Position numbers and translations under genes: made by a program | In this document: piece by piece, positions 52,018 through 61,110 of the stretch | How positions within the stretch are numbered: position 1 is the stretch's first letter | Layout of the letters: the number at the start of each line of letters is the position of its first letter | Notes under the pieces: generated by a model | Databases searched by the model: none | Told to the model about the DNA's origin: nothing | The model's input: only the letters and a program-made list of their open reading frames with translations | Assembly: GCA_030849945.1 (NCBI GenBank) | Contig: JAVDKK010000002.1 | Coordinates: forward strand, 868,001-932,000 | From: Schauerella fraxinea | Lineage (GTDB): Bacteria; Pseudomonadota; Gammaproteobacteria; Burkholderiales; Burkholderiaceae_B | Length of the DNA stretch: 64,000 nucleotides | Reading direction: 5' to 3'

Positions 52018-52563
52018 TCAGCCGGCCAGCGCCGCCTGAACGGCATCTTCCAGGCGCTGCAGCCCGAACGACACGTCCACCATCTGACCGTTGACGTAAA
52101 AGGTAGGCGTGGCGCGTACCCGCAGATGGGTACCGAGCGCCACGTGTTCGTTCACGCGCTGGCGATAGACCTCGTCGGACAGTTCATTTTCGAATCGCGG
52201 CATCTCAAGGCCCAACTGCTGGGCATAGGCGATCAAGTCGCGATCGCCCAGATGCGCCTGGTGGCTGAACAGCAGATCCACGTACTGCCAGAAGCGCCCT
52301 TGCCCACCGGCGGCCTCGGCCGCTTGCGCTGCGCGCTCGGCATGCGGGTGCACCTCGGTCAATGGAAAATGACGAAACACGAATCGCACATCGCGTGCAT
52401 AACGCGATCGCAACTGCTGCACGGCGCCATGCGCCTGGCCGCACGACGGGCACTCCAGATCGCCGTACTCGATCAAGGTGACGCGCGCATTGCCCGGCCC
52501 CAGGATATGGTCGATTGCTGCATCGGGCGTGAGCGCCGGATCGGACTTTGCGTTTGCTGCCAT
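52018..52563 (-). CDS. DsbA-family thioredoxin-fold oxidoreductase, no signal peptide
   Basis: A 181-residue DsbA-like protein with active site Cys38-Pro-Ser-Cys41 (EYGDLECPSCGQAH) and the cis-Pro loop VRATPTFYVNGQ. It lacks an export signal, so it is probably cytoplasmic, resembling FrnE/DSBA thioredoxin proteins. GAGGTG five bases upstream supports the start at 52563 over 52611. It converges on asdA with three bases between the stops. Confidence 0.9.
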   Translation of the reverse strand: MAANAKSDPALTPDAAIDHILGPGNARVTLIEYGDLECPSCGQAHGAVQQLRSRYARDVRFVFRHFPLTEVHPHAERAAQAAEAAGGQGRFWQYVDLLFSHQAHLGDRDLIAYAQQLGLEMPRFENELSDEVYRQRVNEHVALGTHLRVRATPTFYVNGQMVDVSFGLQRLEDAVQAALAG

Positions 52564-52699
52564 GATGACACCTCGCCGAGTAAGGGGCACGACTTGGAAT
52601 ATGCATCCCAAGCGCCTGACTCAGTATAGGCCTGCCACCACGAACGACGGCCGGCGCCTTGAAAACCATGCAAGCCATCCCGTGCCCGGGAAAGTCAGC

Positions 52700-52732
52700 G
52701 ATGGCGATCCGCGCGCCGCGCCGATCGCCATC
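52700..52732 (-). terminator. stem-loop after livF, possible terminator
   Basis: gatggcgatc (52700-52709) pairs exactly with 52723-52732 around a 13-base GC-rich loop, about 50 bases past the livF stop. No T run follows, so intrinsic termination is uncertain. Confidence 0.45.
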
Positions 52733-52785
52733 AGGCGGCATGAGCCGGACCTACAGCAGGACACTGCGCAGCGCCCGCAACGCCG

Positions 52786-53514
52786 TCAGCCTTCTTCACC
52801 GAGATACGCTTCACGCACCTTAGGATCGTGCAGCAGTTGCTGGGCTGCGCCCTCGAGAATCAACTCGCCCGACTCCATCACATAGCCGCGATGGCTATTT
52901 TCAAGCGCCAGCTTGGCATTCTGCTCGATCAGCAGAATGGTCACGCCTTCGGCAGCGATCGTGCGCACCACTTCAAACACTTTGTCCACCATCAAGGGCG
53001 CCAGCCCCATCGATGGCTCATCGAGCAACAGCAGCCGAGGCCGCGAGATCATCGCGCGGCCCATGGCCACCATCTGCTGCTCACCACCCGACAATGTGCC
53101 TGCCGACTGCTTGCGACGCTCGGCCAGGCGGGGAAAGAGTTCGAACACGCGCTCCGTGTCGCGGCGGATGTCGGCCGCATCGCGCCGTGTGTAGCCCCCC
53201 ATCGCCAAATTTTCCTCAATGGTGAGCTGGCCGAAGATGCCGCGGCCTTCCGGCACCATCACCAGGCGTTGCCGCACCAATTCGTAAGACGGCGTGCCCG
53301 TCATGTCGCGGCCGGCGTAGCTGATGCTGCCGCCCGCCACGGGCACCAGGCCGCAGATGGCGCGCAGCGTGGTGCTCTTGCCCGCACCGTTGGCGCCGAT
53401 CAACGCGACGAGTTCGCCTTCGTTGACGGTGAGATTGATGCCGCGCACGGCGCGGATGCCGCCATAGGCAACCTCGAGATCGCGCAAGGCCAGCAAAGGT
53501 TGAGCGACAGTCAT
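52786..53514 (-). CDS. livF: branched-chain amino acid ABC importer ATPase LivF
   Basis: A 242-residue ATPase with Walker A GANGAGKST, signature LSGGEQQMVAMGRAM and Walker B LLLLDEPSMGLAP, plus the LivF-type VVRTIAAEGVTILLIEQNA. Last gene of the liv operon; its start overlaps the livG stop by 4 bases. Confidence 0.95.
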   Translation of the reverse strand: MTVAQPLLALRDLEVAYGGIRAVRGINLTVNEGELVALIGANGAGKSTTLRAICGLVPVAGGSISYAGRDMTGTPSYELVRQRLVMVPEGRGIFGQLTIEENLAMGGYTRRDAADIRRDTERVFELFPRLAERRKQSAGTLSGGEQQMVAMGRAMISRPRLLLLDEPSMGLAPLMVDKVFEVVRTIAAEGVTILLIEQNAKLALENSHRGYVMESGELILEGAAQQLLHDPKVREAYLGEEG

Positions 53515-54311
53515 GCGGTGGCTCCTGGTACGGTTTCGGCAACCTGCGCGGCGCCCGCGCCCAGGTACGCTTCGATCACTTTGGGGTTGCGCTGCACCTC
53601 GGCCGGCCGGCCTTCGGCCAGCACCTTGCCGTACTCAAGCACCAGCACGCGGTTGCACAAGCCCATCACAAGTTTCATGTCATGTTCGATCAGCAGCACG
53701 GTGATGCCGTCGTCGCGGATCTTTTGGATCAGTTGACGCAGCACCACCGTCTCAGAGGCATTCATGCCGGCCGCCGGCTCATCGAGCGCCAACAGCTTGG
53801 GTTCGGTCGCCAACGCGCGGGCGATTTCCAGGCGCCGCTGATCGCCGTAAGGCAACGACTTCGCCACGTCATTGGCGCGGCTCCCGATGCCCACATAGTC
53901 GAGCAACGCATGCGCGCGCGCCTCGATCTCGGCCTCTTCACGGCGTGTGCGCTTGTTGCGCAGCACCGCCCCGATCACACCGGCATGCGTGCGGATATGG
54001 CGGCCAATCATCACGTTTTCGATGGCGCTCAAATTGCCGAACAACCGGATGTTTTGAAAGGTGCGCGCGAGTCCGAGTCCGGCCACTTCGTGAGGCTTGC
54101 GCCCGGTCAGCGTTTCGCCGGCGAAAGTGCAGGTGCCGCTTTCCGGAATGTAGAGACTGGTGAGCACGTTGAACAAGGTGGTCTTGCCGGCGCCATTGGG
54201 GCCGATCAAACCATAGATGTCGCCCGTCTCGATGCTGAAGCCCACGTCCGACAAGGCTTGCAGCCCGCCAAACCGCTTCGATAGTCCTTGTGCTTGCAGC
54301 AGTACGCTCAT
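53511..54311 (-). CDS. livG: branched-chain amino acid ABC importer ATPase LivG
   Basis: A 266-residue ATPase: Walker A GPNGAGKTT, the LivG block GLGLARTFQNIRLFGNLSAI, Walker B LLALDEPAAGMN and switch VLLIEHDMKLVMGL. The usual LSGG signature reads LPYGDQRRLEIARAL, as is normal for LivG. It overlaps livM and livF by 4 bases each. Confidence 0.95.
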   Translation of the reverse strand: MSVLLQAQGLSKRFGGLQALSDVGFSIETGDIYGLIGPNGAGKTTLFNVLTSLYIPESGTCTFAGETLTGRKPHEVAGLGLARTFQNIRLFGNLSAIENVMIGRHIRTHAGVIGAVLRNKRTRREEAEIEARAHALLDYVGIGSRANDVAKSLPYGDQRRLEIARALATEPKLLALDEPAAGMNASETVVLRQLIQKIRDDGITVLLIEHDMKLVMGLCNRVLVLEYGKVLAEGRPAEVQRNPKVIEAYLGAGAAQVAETVPGATA

Positions 54312-55396
54312 GCCGATGCTCCTTTGCCGCGCGACAATTCACGCTTGCGCACCGCCGACGGCCACAAGCCCGCCGGCCGGAACAGCATGACCAATACCAT
54401 CGCCAGGCCGAACATCAGCATGCGAATGCCTTCGGGATCGATCACGACCGCGCCGAAAATCATATGCTGCGCAGGCTCGACCACCGCGCGCAGAAATTCC
54501 GGCATGGCCGCCAGCAGAATGGCCCCCAGGATGACGCCGGGAATATGGCCCATCCCGCCCAGCACCACCATGCACAAAATCGATATCGATTCGGTCAGGC
54601 TGAAACTCTCCGGACTCACGAAACCCTGCATGGCGGCAAACATCGCCCCGGCGGCGCCCCCGAACGACGCACCCATGGCAAACGCCAGCAACTTCACATT
54701 GCGGGTATTGATGCCCATGGCCTTGGCGGCGATCTCGTCTTCGCGGATGGCTTCCCAGGCACGGCCGATACGCGAGTTTTGCAAACGCGCGCAGACCAGC
54801 AAGATCAGCAGCACGATCGCCAGCAGCAGGTAATAGTATTTTTCAGGCCCGGTAAATCGGATGCCGAAAAACGTTTCCGCGCGGGCAAAGGTGAAGTCGC
54901 CGATCTTGAAGGGATCGATGCGGTTGATCCCCTGCGGGCCATTGGTAATGTTGATCGGCGCATTGAGGTTGGTGAGAAAGATGCGGATGATCTCGCCGAA
55001 GCCCAGGGTGACGATGGCAAGATAATCGCCCCTGAGCTTGAGCGTTGGTGCCCCCAACAGCACGCCGAACAGTCCGGCGATGGCAATGGAAATGGGCAGG
55101 ATCGCCCAGAATGGCAGGTGCAACCCAAAATGCGGCGAGGCGAGCAATGCCCACGTATAGGCGCCCACCGCGTAAAACGCGATGTAGCCCAGATCCAGCA
55201 GGCCGGCAAAGCCCACCACAATGTTCAGGCCCAACGCCAGCATCACGTACAACAATGCGAAGTTGAGCGTACGCACCCAGCTTTGACCGGCAATGCCGAT
55301 CACGAATGGCAGCACTGCCAGCACCACGCCGATGAGCGCAATGCCCAGGAGCGTTTTGGTGGGCAGGCCACGCTTGAGAGAAATGGCTTGTGTCAT
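54308..55396 (-). CDS. livM: branched-chain amino acid ABC importer permease LivM
   Basis: A 362-residue permease with about nine helices. It has LALGLNIVVGFAGLLDLGYI, the family signature, then PTLKLRGDYLAIVTLGFGEI and the EAA-type loop RAWEAIREDEIAAKAMGIN. It overlaps livH and livG by 4 bases. Confidence 0.95.
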   Translation of the reverse strand: MTQAISLKRGLPTKTLLGIALIGVVLAVLPFVIGIAGQSWVRTLNFALLYVMLALGLNIVVGFAGLLDLGYIAFYAVGAYTWALLASPHFGLHLPFWAILPISIAIAGLFGVLLGAPTLKLRGDYLAIVTLGFGEIIRIFLTNLNAPINITNGPQGINRIDPFKIGDFTFARAETFFGIRFTGPEKYYYLLLAIVLLILLVCARLQNSRIGRAWEAIREDEIAAKAMGINTRNVKLLAFAMGASFGGAAGAMFAAMQGFVSPESFSLTESISILCMVVLGGMGHIPGVILGAILLAAMPEFLRAVVEPAQHMIFGAVVIDPEGIRMLMFGLAMVLVMLFRPAGLWPSAVRKRELSRGKGASA

Positions 55397-56322
55397 GCGC
55401 GGTCTCCCACACGTTCGCCCATCAATCCGGACGGACGGAAGATCAAGACGGCCACCAGCACGACGAAGGCAAACACATCCTGATAGTGACTGCCCAGCAC
55501 CCCGCCAGTAAGATCGCCGATATAGCCGGATCCCAGCGCTTCGATCACGCCCAGCAGCAAGCCGCCGAGCATCGCACCGCCCAGGTTGCCGATACCGCCC
55601 AGCACGGCGGCGGTAAACGCCTTCAACCCCAGCATGAAGCCCATCGTGTATTGCGCCACGCCGTAATAGGTGGTGACCATCGTGCCTGCAATGGCGGCCA
55701 GCGCCGAGCCGATCAGGAATGCAGCCGAGATGACCGTATTGATATTGATACCCATCAACCCGGCCACTTCACGGTTTTGCGCTGTCGCGCGCATCGCAGT
55801 GCCCAGGCGCGTGTGGTGCACCACAAAAGTGAGCGCAGCCATCAAGGCGCCGGCGATCACCACGATCGCGATCTGCAGCCCACTGATGCGCGCGCCCGCC
55901 ACCGTGTACACCGCCGGCTGAATAACTTGCGGAAAGCTGAGGTAGTTGCGGCCCCAGATCATCATCGCCAGATTCTGCAAGATGATGGAGACGCCGATGG
56001 CGGTGATCAGGGCCGCGAGTCGCGGTGCACGGCGCAGTGGCCGATAGGCCACACGTTCGGCCGTCCAGCCGACGATCATGCACGCGGGAATGGCCACGAG
56101 CAGGCCCGCGCCGATCACCAGCCACGCCGAGGCGTTGGGGTCGGCATGCATGAGCGACCCCGCCACGACCGTGACGACCATCGCCCCGATCATGACCACA
56201 TCGCCATGCGCAAAATTGATCAGGCCGATGATGCCGTAGACCATGGTGTAACCCAGGGCCACCAGCGCATAGACGCTACCGAGCGTCAGCCCGTTGATGA
56301 TTTGTTGGAGAAAGATTTCCAT
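55393..56322 (-). CDS. livH: branched-chain amino acid ABC importer permease LivH
   Basis: A 309-residue permease. The N-terminus IFLQQIINGLTLGSVYALVA and LINFAHGDVVMIGA are classic LivH; LGTAMRATAQNREVAGLMGI holds the EAA loop. The start at 56322 gives the conserved N-terminus. It is separated from livK by 140 bases that hold three hairpins. Confidence 0.95.
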   Translation of the reverse strand: MEIFLQQIINGLTLGSVYALVALGYTMVYGIIGLINFAHGDVVMIGAMVVTVVAGSLMHADPNASAWLVIGAGLLVAIPACMIVGWTAERVAYRPLRRAPRLAALITAIGVSIILQNLAMMIWGRNYLSFPQVIQPAVYTVAGARISGLQIAIVVIAGALMAALTFVVHHTRLGTAMRATAQNREVAGLMGININTVISAAFLIGSALAAIAGTMVTTYYGVAQYTMGFMLGLKAFTAAVLGGIGNLGGAMLGGLLLGVIEALGSGYIGDLTGGVLGSHYQDVFAFVVLVAVLIFRPSGLMGERVGDRA

Positions 56323-56355
56323 GCTGCGGCCTTTGATAATGACGGCATGCGGCAT

Positions 56356-56451
56356 CGGATCGAAGATCCGAGGACTAAGGCAGATATGTTGATGAGGGAA
56401 ACAGGCCGCCGCAGGCGGCCTGTGGATCGGGCGCGAGCCTCACGGGCTCGC
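56356..56451 (-). terminator. three successive hairpins in the livK-livH gap
   Basis: Stems cggatc/gatccg (56356-56370), acaggccgcc/ggcggcctgt (56401-56423, perfect 10 bp with a 3-base loop) and gcgagcc/ggctcgc (56433-56451) follow one another just after livK. This fits partial termination or mRNA protection that leaves the binding protein in excess over the membrane subunits. Confidence 0.7.
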
Positions 56452-56462
56452 ACGCAAACCGT

Positions 56463-57617
56463 TTACTTGGCCGCTTGGCTGACCATGGTTTCGACCATTT
56501 CCCACTTGCCGTTCTTGACTTCGTAGACGGTAACCGAAATCTCTTTCAGATCGCCCTTCTCGTCATAGGCAATGTTTTCGCTCGTTGCACCTTTGCGGTT
56601 CAACTTGGCCAGCACCGGCAGGTACTTCTCAGGCTTGGACGAACCGGCCTTCTCGATGGCCGTGATCATGTTCCAGGCGCCGTCATAGGCGTACGGGGCG
56701 TACACACCGGGATCCTTCTTGAACCGGGCCTTGTAGGCCGCCTCGAAATCCTTACCTGCCGCCATTTGCGCGATCGGCACACCGGCCAGCGACGCATAGG
56801 TGCCGTTGGCCGCATCGCCCGCCAGCTTGATGAACGTATCGCTACGCGTCATCTCACCCGAGACCAACGGGGCCTTGATGCCCAGCGTGGCCAACTGGCG
56901 TTTCATCGGACCCGACTGCGCGTCCAGGCCACCGAAGAAAATGGCATCGGGTGCAACGCCCTTGATGTTGGTCAGGATGGACGTGAAATCGTTGGCCTTA
57001 TCGGTGGTGTACTCGCGGCGCACCACCTGACCGCCGGCGGCTTTCACGGCCTTCTCGACTTCATCCGCCAGGCCTTGACCGTAAGCGGTGCGGTCGTCGA
57101 TCAGCGCGACCTTTTTGCCGTTGAGTTTCTCAACGATGAACTTGCCGACGGCGCCGCCCTGCTGGGTGTCGCTGGTCATCATGCGGAAAGTGGTCTCATA
57201 GCCTTGCTGCGTGTACTCGGGCGAGGTCGCCATCGAAATCTGCGGCAAGCCGGCATCGTGATAGACGCGCGATGCGGGGATTGTGGTGCCCGAGTTGAAA
57301 TGCCCGAGAATGCCCACCACGCCTTCGTCGACCAGTTGCTGGGCCACCTGCACGCCGGTACGCGGGTCGGCTTGATCGTCTTTCGACACCAGGATGAATT
57401 TGGCCGTGCTGCTGCCAACCTTGATGCCCTTCTTGTTCGCTTCTTCGATTGCCAGCGTCAGACCGTTTTGCATGTCTTCGCCGTAGTGCGACTGCGGGCC
57501 GGTCAACGGCGCGGCGTAGCCGAAACGGATGTCCTCAGCATGTGCTGGGGCAAAGGCAAGCGCAACGGCAGCGGTGCACCCAACGGCGACGCTTTGAATG
57601 ATTTTCGTGGACTTCAT
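56463..57617 (-). CDS. livK: branched-chain amino acid ABC importer binding protein
   Basis: A 384-residue family 1 periplasmic binding protein. A Sec signal (KIIQSVAVGCTAAVALAFAP, cleaved near AHAED) is followed by IRFGYAAPLTGPQSHYGEDM. The ligand region shows FNSGTTIPASRVYHDAGLPQ, with the Ser/Thr residues that bind the amino acid backbone. GGAGGG upstream supports the start at 57617. It heads the liv operon. Confidence 0.93.
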   Translation of the reverse strand: MKSTKIIQSVAVGCTAAVALAFAPAHAEDIRFGYAAPLTGPQSHYGEDMQNGLTLAIEEANKKGIKVGSSTAKFILVSKDDQADPRTGVQVAQQLVDEGVVGILGHFNSGTTIPASRVYHDAGLPQISMATSPEYTQQGYETTFRMMTSDTQQGGAVGKFIVEKLNGKKVALIDDRTAYGQGLADEVEKAVKAAGGQVVRREYTTDKANDFTSILTNIKGVAPDAIFFGGLDAQSGPMKRQLATLGIKAPLVSGEMTRSDTFIKLAGDAANGTYASLAGVPIAQMAAGKDFEAAYKARFKKDPGVYAPYAYDGAWNMITAIEKAGSSKPEKYLPVLAKLNRKGATSENIAYDEKGDLKEISVTVYEVKNGKWEMVETMVSQAAK

Positions 57618-57692
57618 GACTACCCTCCGAGGCAATGGAAAAAGCGTGATGTTTTTCTGTATCGGCGACGCTTCTGGCGCCACTTGCAACCC

Positions 57693-57720
57693 TGCAACAT
57701 CGTCGATGGATGATGTTGCA
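57693..57720. promoter_or_regulatory. inverted repeat upstream of livK
   Basis: tgcaacatc (57693-57701) and gatgttgca (57712-57720) are perfect 9-base inverted repeats around a 10-base centre, 76 bases before the livK start. It is a candidate operator or leader hairpin. I see nothing else recognisable in 57721-57899. Confidence 0.45.
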
Positions 57721-57899
57721 TTTAGTACGGTCAGATGGGCGCAAACCCGCGCCACGCCTGACTGTGGGGCGGATTATAGGCATGAAGTTGAATCGGAATC
57801 GCTAGGGGTTTACCCAAGGGTTTCACCTTTCTGACATGCAGGTGCAACTGCAGCAGTTCGTGCAGGCCAAACCCCTATCGCACCGCTCTTACGCGATGC

Positions 57900-58229
57900 T
57901 TACGTGCCCTCTTTCGTCGGTGCATTTACAGCAGCTGTTTTCACGGCCGCGATGCCCTTATCACGTGCCGCAGCAGTGGGGTACATCTCGCTGCGACCCA
58001 GCGATTCGTCATTACCGGCCGTGAGCGTGAAATACATCGACCCGTCCTTGGCCGTTGATTTCTTGAAGCGCTCATCATGCGCGGCATTTTGCTGGACCGA
58101 AGCAATGCCGCCTTGCGCGGATTGCTTCGTGGTGTAGCGCTCACTCGTCAGAACGGTTTCGTGGTTGCCCGCTTTGAGGTTGAACATGTACTGCGTACCG
58201 CTTTGCTTCAAGACGAAATATCCACTCAT
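57900..58229 (-). CDS. DUF1508/YegP-like protein with two repeats
   Basis: A 109-residue protein built of two DUF1508 repeats at about 5-52 and 56-103 (YFVLKQSGTQYMFNLKAGNH and SMYFTLTAGNDESLGRSEMY), as in E. coli YegP. Small soluble protein of unknown function. The start at 58229 gives the standard MSGYF N-terminus. Confidence 0.92.
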   Translation of the reverse strand: MSGYFVLKQSGTQYMFNLKAGNHETVLTSERYTTKQSAQGGIASVQQNAAHDERFKKSTAKDGSMYFTLTAGNDESLGRSEMYPTAAARDKGIAAVKTAAVNAPTKEGT

Positions 58230-58391
58230 GGAAATTGCTCCTCTAGGCTGCGAGACACGCGCGCATGCGACTGCATGCGGCAGTGGCGACGTGGGCCGTC
58301 GCTCACTGGGCACCATACCGCATTTCTTACCTCATCGGTCGCACGTTTATCGGCCGCGTGCCGGTCGAAAACATGCGCATCGACCGTACCG

Positions 58392-59102
58392 TCACCTGCC
58401 GCGCTGCTTGCGCCAGGCCGCGAAATCCGTGAGCGTTTGCGGATCGGTGGCGGGATAAAGGCCCACGATCGAGCGGCCGCCATCGACCTGCTCGGTGACG
58501 AAATCTTCATACACCGTCATCTCGAAAGCTTCGACCGCGATCTCATCGGCGAGATGCGCCGGCAGCACGATCACGCCTTCGGCGTCACCCACGATCACGT
58601 CGCCTGGAAACACAGGCGCATCGCCGCAGCCGATCGGCACATTGATGTCGATGGCCTGATGCAAGGTGAGATTGGTCGGCGGCGACGGCCGGTGGTGATA
58701 GGCCGGCATCGCCATCTCGCCGATCTCATGCGAATCGCGAAAGCCGCCGTCCGTCACCACACCCGCCACACCCCGCCGCATCAACCGCGTGACGAGAATG
58801 CCGCCCGCCGAGGCCGCGCGCGCATCCTTGCGGCTATCGATCACGAGCACGGCGCCTGGCGGGCAATCCTCCACGGCCTTGCGCTGCGGATGGGCGGGAT
58901 TGCGAAACACCTCCAGCCCATTCAGATCTTCGCGCGCCGGCATATAGCGCAACGTAAACGCCTCGCCGACCATATTGCCGCGTGGCGCACCAACGGGTGC
59001 CACATCCTGGATGAATTGATTGCGCAGGCCACGCTTGAAGAGGCAGGTGGTCAACGTGGCCACACTCACATGCAGCAGTTTTTCGCGGGTATCGTCTTTC
59101 AC
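58392..59102 (-). CDS. RraA family protein, aldolase/decarboxylase-like
   Basis: A 236-residue protein of the RraA/HMG aldolase fold. The core signature GVAGVVTDGGFRDSHEIGEM holds the Arg-Asp pair that binds substrate and metal in HMG/CHA aldolases; GDVIVGDAEGVIVLPAHLA is the other conserved block. RraA-like proteins next to IlvD/Edd dehydratases are usually catabolic enzymes rather than RNase E inhibitors. Last gene of the sugar-acid operon. Confidence 0.85.
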   Translation of the reverse strand: MKDDTREKLLHVSVATLTTCLFKRGLRNQFIQDVAPVGAPRGNMVGEAFTLRYMPAREDLNGLEVFRNPAHPQRKAVEDCPPGAVLVIDSRKDARAASAGGILVTRLMRRGVAGVVTDGGFRDSHEIGEMAMPAYHHRPSPPTNLTLHQAIDINVPIGCGDAPVFPGDVIVGDAEGVIVLPAHLADEIAVEAFEMTVYEDFVTEQVDGGRSIVGLYPATDPQTLTDFAAWRKQRGR

Positions 59103-59142
59103 TGATCGGTTCGCTTCTAAAAGATTGAGAGGTCGCGCTTAA

Positions 59143-59342
59143 TTATTTTGCTGAAGCTCTGGCTTATTTTGCTGAGGCTCTGGCGGGGGCTTGGCCTCGG
59201 CTTTAGCTTCGGCAAGGCTTTGGCTTTGGCTCTGGCTCTGGCTTTGGCTTTAGCTCTGGCTTGGCCTCGGCCTTAGCTTTGGCCAGGCCATGGCCTCGGC
59301 GCTGACGTTGGCTCGAGCTTTGGCTCGAGCTTTGGCTCCGGC
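59143..59342. repeat. degenerate hexamer array (tggctt/tggctc) with a 21-base repeat
   Basis: Most of the gap between the dehydratase and RraA-like genes consists of period-6 units such as tggctt, tggctc and tggcct. It begins with a 21-base direct repeat (59143-59163 and 59164-59184, each starting ttattttgctga). The array would be transcribed within the operon. Confidence 0.85.
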
Positions 59343-59361
59343 GTGCCGCTCGCCGCCGTCA

Positions 59362-61101
59362 TCAAAAAATATCGGGCTCACCCACCGGCGCGCCGAAATC
59401 GGTTTTCAGAAAATCGAAGTCACACCCCTTATGGGCCTGTTCGATGTGCTTGGAAAACATCCAGCCATAGCCGCGCTCGTAGCGCGGCTGGGGTGCCTGC
59501 CACGCCGCGCGCCGGCGCGCGAGTTCGGCCTCGGGCACGTCGATATCGATCGTGCGAGCGTTCACATCCAGACTGATGATGTCGCCGTTCTGCACCAGGG
59601 CCAGCGGCCCACCCACATACGACTCGGGCGATACGTGCAAAATGCAGGCGCCATAACTGGTGCCGCTCATGCGCGCATCCGAGATACGCACCATGTCGCG
59701 GATGCCTTGCTTCACCAGTTTTTTCGGGATCGGCAGCATGCCCCACTCCGGCATGCCCGGGCCGCCCTGCGGACCGGCATTGCGCAGAATCAGCACGTGA
59801 TCGGGCGTGACGTCGAGGTCGTCGCGATCGATCGCCGCCTTCATCGAAGGATAGTCGTCAAACACCAACGCCGGACCGCTATGCTTCAAAAACCGCGGCT
59901 CGCAGGCGCCCGGCTTCATCACACAGCCTTCCGGCGCGAGATTGCCGCGCAGCACCGCCAGCGAGCCTTCGGCATACACCGGCCGATCCAAGGGGCGGAT
60001 CACATCGTCGTTGAACACCGCGGCCGATGCGATGTTTTCGCCAAGCGTGCGCCCCGTCACCGTCATGGCATCCAGATGCAGGTGATCCTTGATGCGTGTC
60101 ATGAGCGCGGGCAAGCCGCCAGCATAGAAGAAGTCTTCCATCAGATACTTATCGCCGCTCGGCCGCACATTGGCGATTACCGGCACGAGGCGGCTGAAGC
60201 GTTCGAAATCGTCCAGACCGATATCGGCATTGGCGCGGCGCGCCTGGCCGATCACATGAATGATCGCGTTGGTCGAACAGCCCATCGACATCGCCACCGC
60301 GATGGCATTCTCGAACGCCTCGCGCGTTTGGATGTCGGCGGGCTTCAAATCCTCCCATACCATCTCGACGATGCGGCGACCCGACTCGGAGCACATCCGG
60401 ATGTGATTGGCGTCAGGCGCGGGAATCGAGGATGCGCCCGGCAAGGTCATCCCCAGCGCTTCGGCGATGGCCGTCATCGTGCTGGCCGTGCCCATCGTCA
60501 TGCAGGTGCCGTGGCTGCGCGCGATGCCGGCCTGGATGCCGATCCACTGCGGTTCGCTGATCACCCCGGCGCGCCGATCGTCCCAATACTTCCAGGCGTC
60601 CGAACCCGATCCCAAGGTGTTGCCTTGCCAATTGCCGCGCAGCATCGGGCCGGCCGGAATGTAGATTGCCGGTACGCCCGCGCTGGTGGCGCCCATCAAT
60701 AATCCCGGCGTGGTTTTGTCGCAGCCGCCCATCAACACCGCGCCATCCACGGGATGGGACCGGATCAGCTCTTCGGTCTCCATCGCCAGCATGTTGCGAT
60801 AGAGCATCGTGGTGGGCTTGACGTATTGCTCGGCCAGCGAGATCGCCGGCAGTTCGATCGGAAAGCCACCCGCCTGCCACACGCCACGCTTGACGTCTTC
60901 CACACGCTGTTTGAAATGCGTATGACAGGGGTTGATGTCGGACCAGGTGTTGATGATCGCGATCACCGGCTTGCCGGCCCACTCTTCGGGCGCATAGCCC
61001 ATCTGCATGGCGCGCGAACGGTGGCCAAAGCCGCGCAGATCGTCAGGGGCGAACCAACGGGCGCTACGCAGCGATTCGGCGGTTTTTCTCGGTGTTGTCA
61101 T
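59362..61101 (-). CDS. IlvD/Edd family sugar-acid dehydratase
   Basis: A 579-residue dehydratase. Iron-sulfur ligand cysteines are visible in DINPCHTHF, LMGGCDKTTPG and GTCMTMGTAST; SDARMSGTSYGACILHVSPE is the C-terminal family block. The sequence is closer to L-arabinonate/D-xylonate-type dehydratases than to IlvD, so it probably converts an aldonic acid to its 2-keto-3-deoxy form. It is followed by the RraA-like gene and preceded by TauABC-type transporter genes. Confidence 0.9.
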   Translation of the reverse strand: MTTPRKTAESLRSARWFAPDDLRGFGHRSRAMQMGYAPEEWAGKPVIAIINTWSDINPCHTHFKQRVEDVKRGVWQAGGFPIELPAISLAEQYVKPTTMLYRNMLAMETEELIRSHPVDGAVLMGGCDKTTPGLLMGATSAGVPAIYIPAGPMLRGNWQGNTLGSGSDAWKYWDDRRAGVISEPQWIGIQAGIARSHGTCMTMGTASTMTAIAEALGMTLPGASSIPAPDANHIRMCSESGRRIVEMVWEDLKPADIQTREAFENAIAVAMSMGCSTNAIIHVIGQARRANADIGLDDFERFSRLVPVIANVRPSGDKYLMEDFFYAGGLPALMTRIKDHLHLDAMTVTGRTLGENIASAAVFNDDVIRPLDRPVYAEGSLAVLRGNLAPEGCVMKPGACEPRFLKHSGPALVFDDYPSMKAAIDRDDLDVTPDHVLILRNAGPQGGPGMPEWGMLPIPKKLVKQGIRDMVRISDARMSGTSYGACILHVSPESYVGGPLALVQNGDIISLDVNARTIDIDVPEAELARRRAAWQAPQPRYERGYGWMFSKHIEQAHKGCDFDFLKTDFGAPVGEPDIF

Positions 61102-61110
61102 GTCTCTCTC

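Noticed and set aside
58392..59102. Ribonuclease E inhibitor RraA
   Set aside because: Catabolic gene neighbourhood and aldolase-type Arg-Asp motif fit an enzyme role better; RNase E inhibition is not supported by context.
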